A stretch of DNA of 16,393 nucleotides from Candidatus Heimdallarchaeota archaeon (GTDB lineage: Archaea > Asgardarchaeota > Heimdallarchaeia > Heimdallarchaeales > Kariarchaeaceae), in contig JAAFKL010000267.1 of assembly GCA_021399405.1 (NCBI GenBank), positions 1-16,393 of the forward strand, in the 5' to 3' direction. The notes under the pieces are model-generated. The model saw only the letters and a list, made by a program, of their open reading frames with translations. It was not told the DNA's origin and did not search any database. Positions 15,689-16,393 of this stretch are shown in pieces (position 1 is the stretch's first letter; each line of letters opens with the position of its first letter). Position numbers and translations under genes: made by a program.

Positions 15689-16393
15689 TTAGTTCTGTTT
15701 TTTCCTAGGTTTTTTAGAGATAACAAAAACTAATGCCAGTGCAGTCAAGAAACCATTTATCGGGAAATTAATCCCATCATCAGTACTATCATCATTTTGA
15801 GATGAAGTAGTATGACTACTCGTAGTGGGTGTTGATGTAGAAGTTGTCGTAGTTGAGGTAGAGGTTGTTGAAGTTGTGGTTGTTGGATTGGGATCTTCAA
15901 TTATATCTAAAATCATGATTGCTAAATTCCCATCATCATCAACTGCTTCCAAGTAGTACGATCCGAGATCTGTTGCAGGAATTGTTAGTGAGGTGTTAAA
16001 AGCACCATTACTGTCAGTTGTAATAGTTTTTAGATCTACATCATTGAAATTGAGTGTTACTGGGGTATTAGCAGTGAAATTCTCACCCTCAACAATCAAA
16101 TCATAATTTTCCCACACTTTCATTGAGTCTACTTTGATTCGTGACGTATCAATGGGTTGAGTATGTAACGTAAAGTTAGCACTATCTTGGGTTCCTCCTG
16201 TCTCATCATTTACTATGAAAACAGCTGGAACTGCAGGAAGAATAGTACCTAATTCGGTCATATTGATTGTTAACGATACGAAACTGTATGCTGCAGTCTC
16301 ATTGATTGTTACCGGATTCTCAAATTCTTGAGTACTTTCATTCATGAGTCCTCTGTTTACAATACCAGTGAAAATCTCTCTTGAATTCTCAAA
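15689..16393 (-). CDS. Ig-like surface protein with Thr/Ser linker and C-terminal anchor, partial
   Basis: The frame is open from the window edge, so at least 234 C-terminal residues are visible and the ATG at 16345 is internal: the 16 codons before it (FENSREIFTGIVNRGL) contain no stop. In the visible part, residues about 84-166 form an Ig-like/IPT-like beta-sandwich (DLIVEGENFTANTPVTLNF, TTDSNGAFNTSLTIPATDLG). It is followed by a Thr/Ser-rich linker (about 170-200), an acidic spacer, a hydrophobic helix (209-226) and the tail KKPRKKQN. Several N-x-S/T sequons (for example NES, NET, NMT, NFT, NTS) suit a glycosylated cell-surface protein. Its stop is 20 bases from that of the convergent LanC-like gene. 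The domain lengths and whole function depend on sequence outside the window. Confidence 0.82.
   Translation of the reverse strand, partial: FENSREIFTGIVNRGLMNESTQEFENPVTINETAAYSFVSLTINMTELGTILPAVPAVFIVNDETGGTQDSANFTLHTQPIDTSRIKVDSMKVWENYDLIVEGENFTANTPVTLNFNDVDLKTITTDSNGAFNTSLTIPATDLGSYYLEAVDDDGNLAIMILDIIEDPNPTTTTSTTSTSTTTTSTSTPTTSSHTTSSQNDDSTDDGINFPINGFLTALALVFVISKKPRKKQN

Noticed and set aside
16343..16345. ATG at 16345 as the true start of the last minus-strand gene
   Set aside because: The frame stays open for 16 further codons to the window edge and the sequence there looks like continuing protein, so the gene is truncated by the window.
1..16393. tRNA, rRNA, integrase, transposase or toxin-antitoxin genes
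   Set aside because: I looked on both strands and saw no cloverleaf, rRNA motif or coding sequence resembling these.

Overview
The window looks like a piece of an AT-rich archaeal chromosome, most probably from the Asgard (Promethearchaeota) lineage or a similar anaerobic archaeon. The reasons are TATA-like boxes about 27 bases before several start codons (leaderless transcription), a few archaeal-style Shine-Dalgarno sites, and large Ser/Thr-rich surface proteins anchored by a C-terminal membrane helix with a short basic tail. The lineage is inference; no rRNA or other marker gene is present.

Layout. (1) Bases 1-66 hold the first 22 codons of a minus-strand gene resembling the beta subunit of a class I fumarate/tartrate hydratase. 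(2) Bases 67-354 are a divergent promoter region. (3) Bases 355-5355 are a tight three-gene plus-strand operon: a NuoE/HydC-like [2Fe-2S] subunit, a NuoF/HydB-like FMN subunit, and a formate dehydrogenase catalytic subunit with a NuoG/HydA-like Fe-S arm. Together they should form a soluble NAD(P)-linked, possibly electron-bifurcating formate dehydrogenase. The catalytic residue is Cys rather than Sec, and one canonical cluster ligand in the Fe-S arm is replaced by Val. (4) On the minus strand, 5398-13395 encodes one giant 2665-residue surface protein: signal peptide, DOMON domain, 26 fibronectin type III domains in register, a Ser/Thr linker, a membrane helix and a KRRR tail. A possible 61-residue gene lies just upstream. 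(5) Bases 13604-13913 are a divergent spacer of about 15% GC. (6) 13914-15668 (+) encodes a secreted, membrane-anchored LanC-like toroid with seven GxxG motifs but without the zinc ligands of lanthionine cyclases. (7) 15689-16393 (-) is the C-terminal part of another Ig-like surface protein that runs off the window.

Functionally the window has two halves. The first is cytoplasmic redox metabolism: formate and NAD(P)H, probably ferredoxin, next to a fumarase. The second is a cell-surface island of three proteins built alike (export signal where visible, ectodomain, one C-terminal helix, basic tail). The giant protein shows recent internal amplification: a strict 270-bp period in one block, a 267-bp period in another, and a 39-bp identical stretch shared by two distant domains. 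The best candidates for something undescribed are the DOMON-26xFN3 protein, the extracellular zinc-less LanC-like protein, and the modified Fe-S arm of the formate dehydrogenase.
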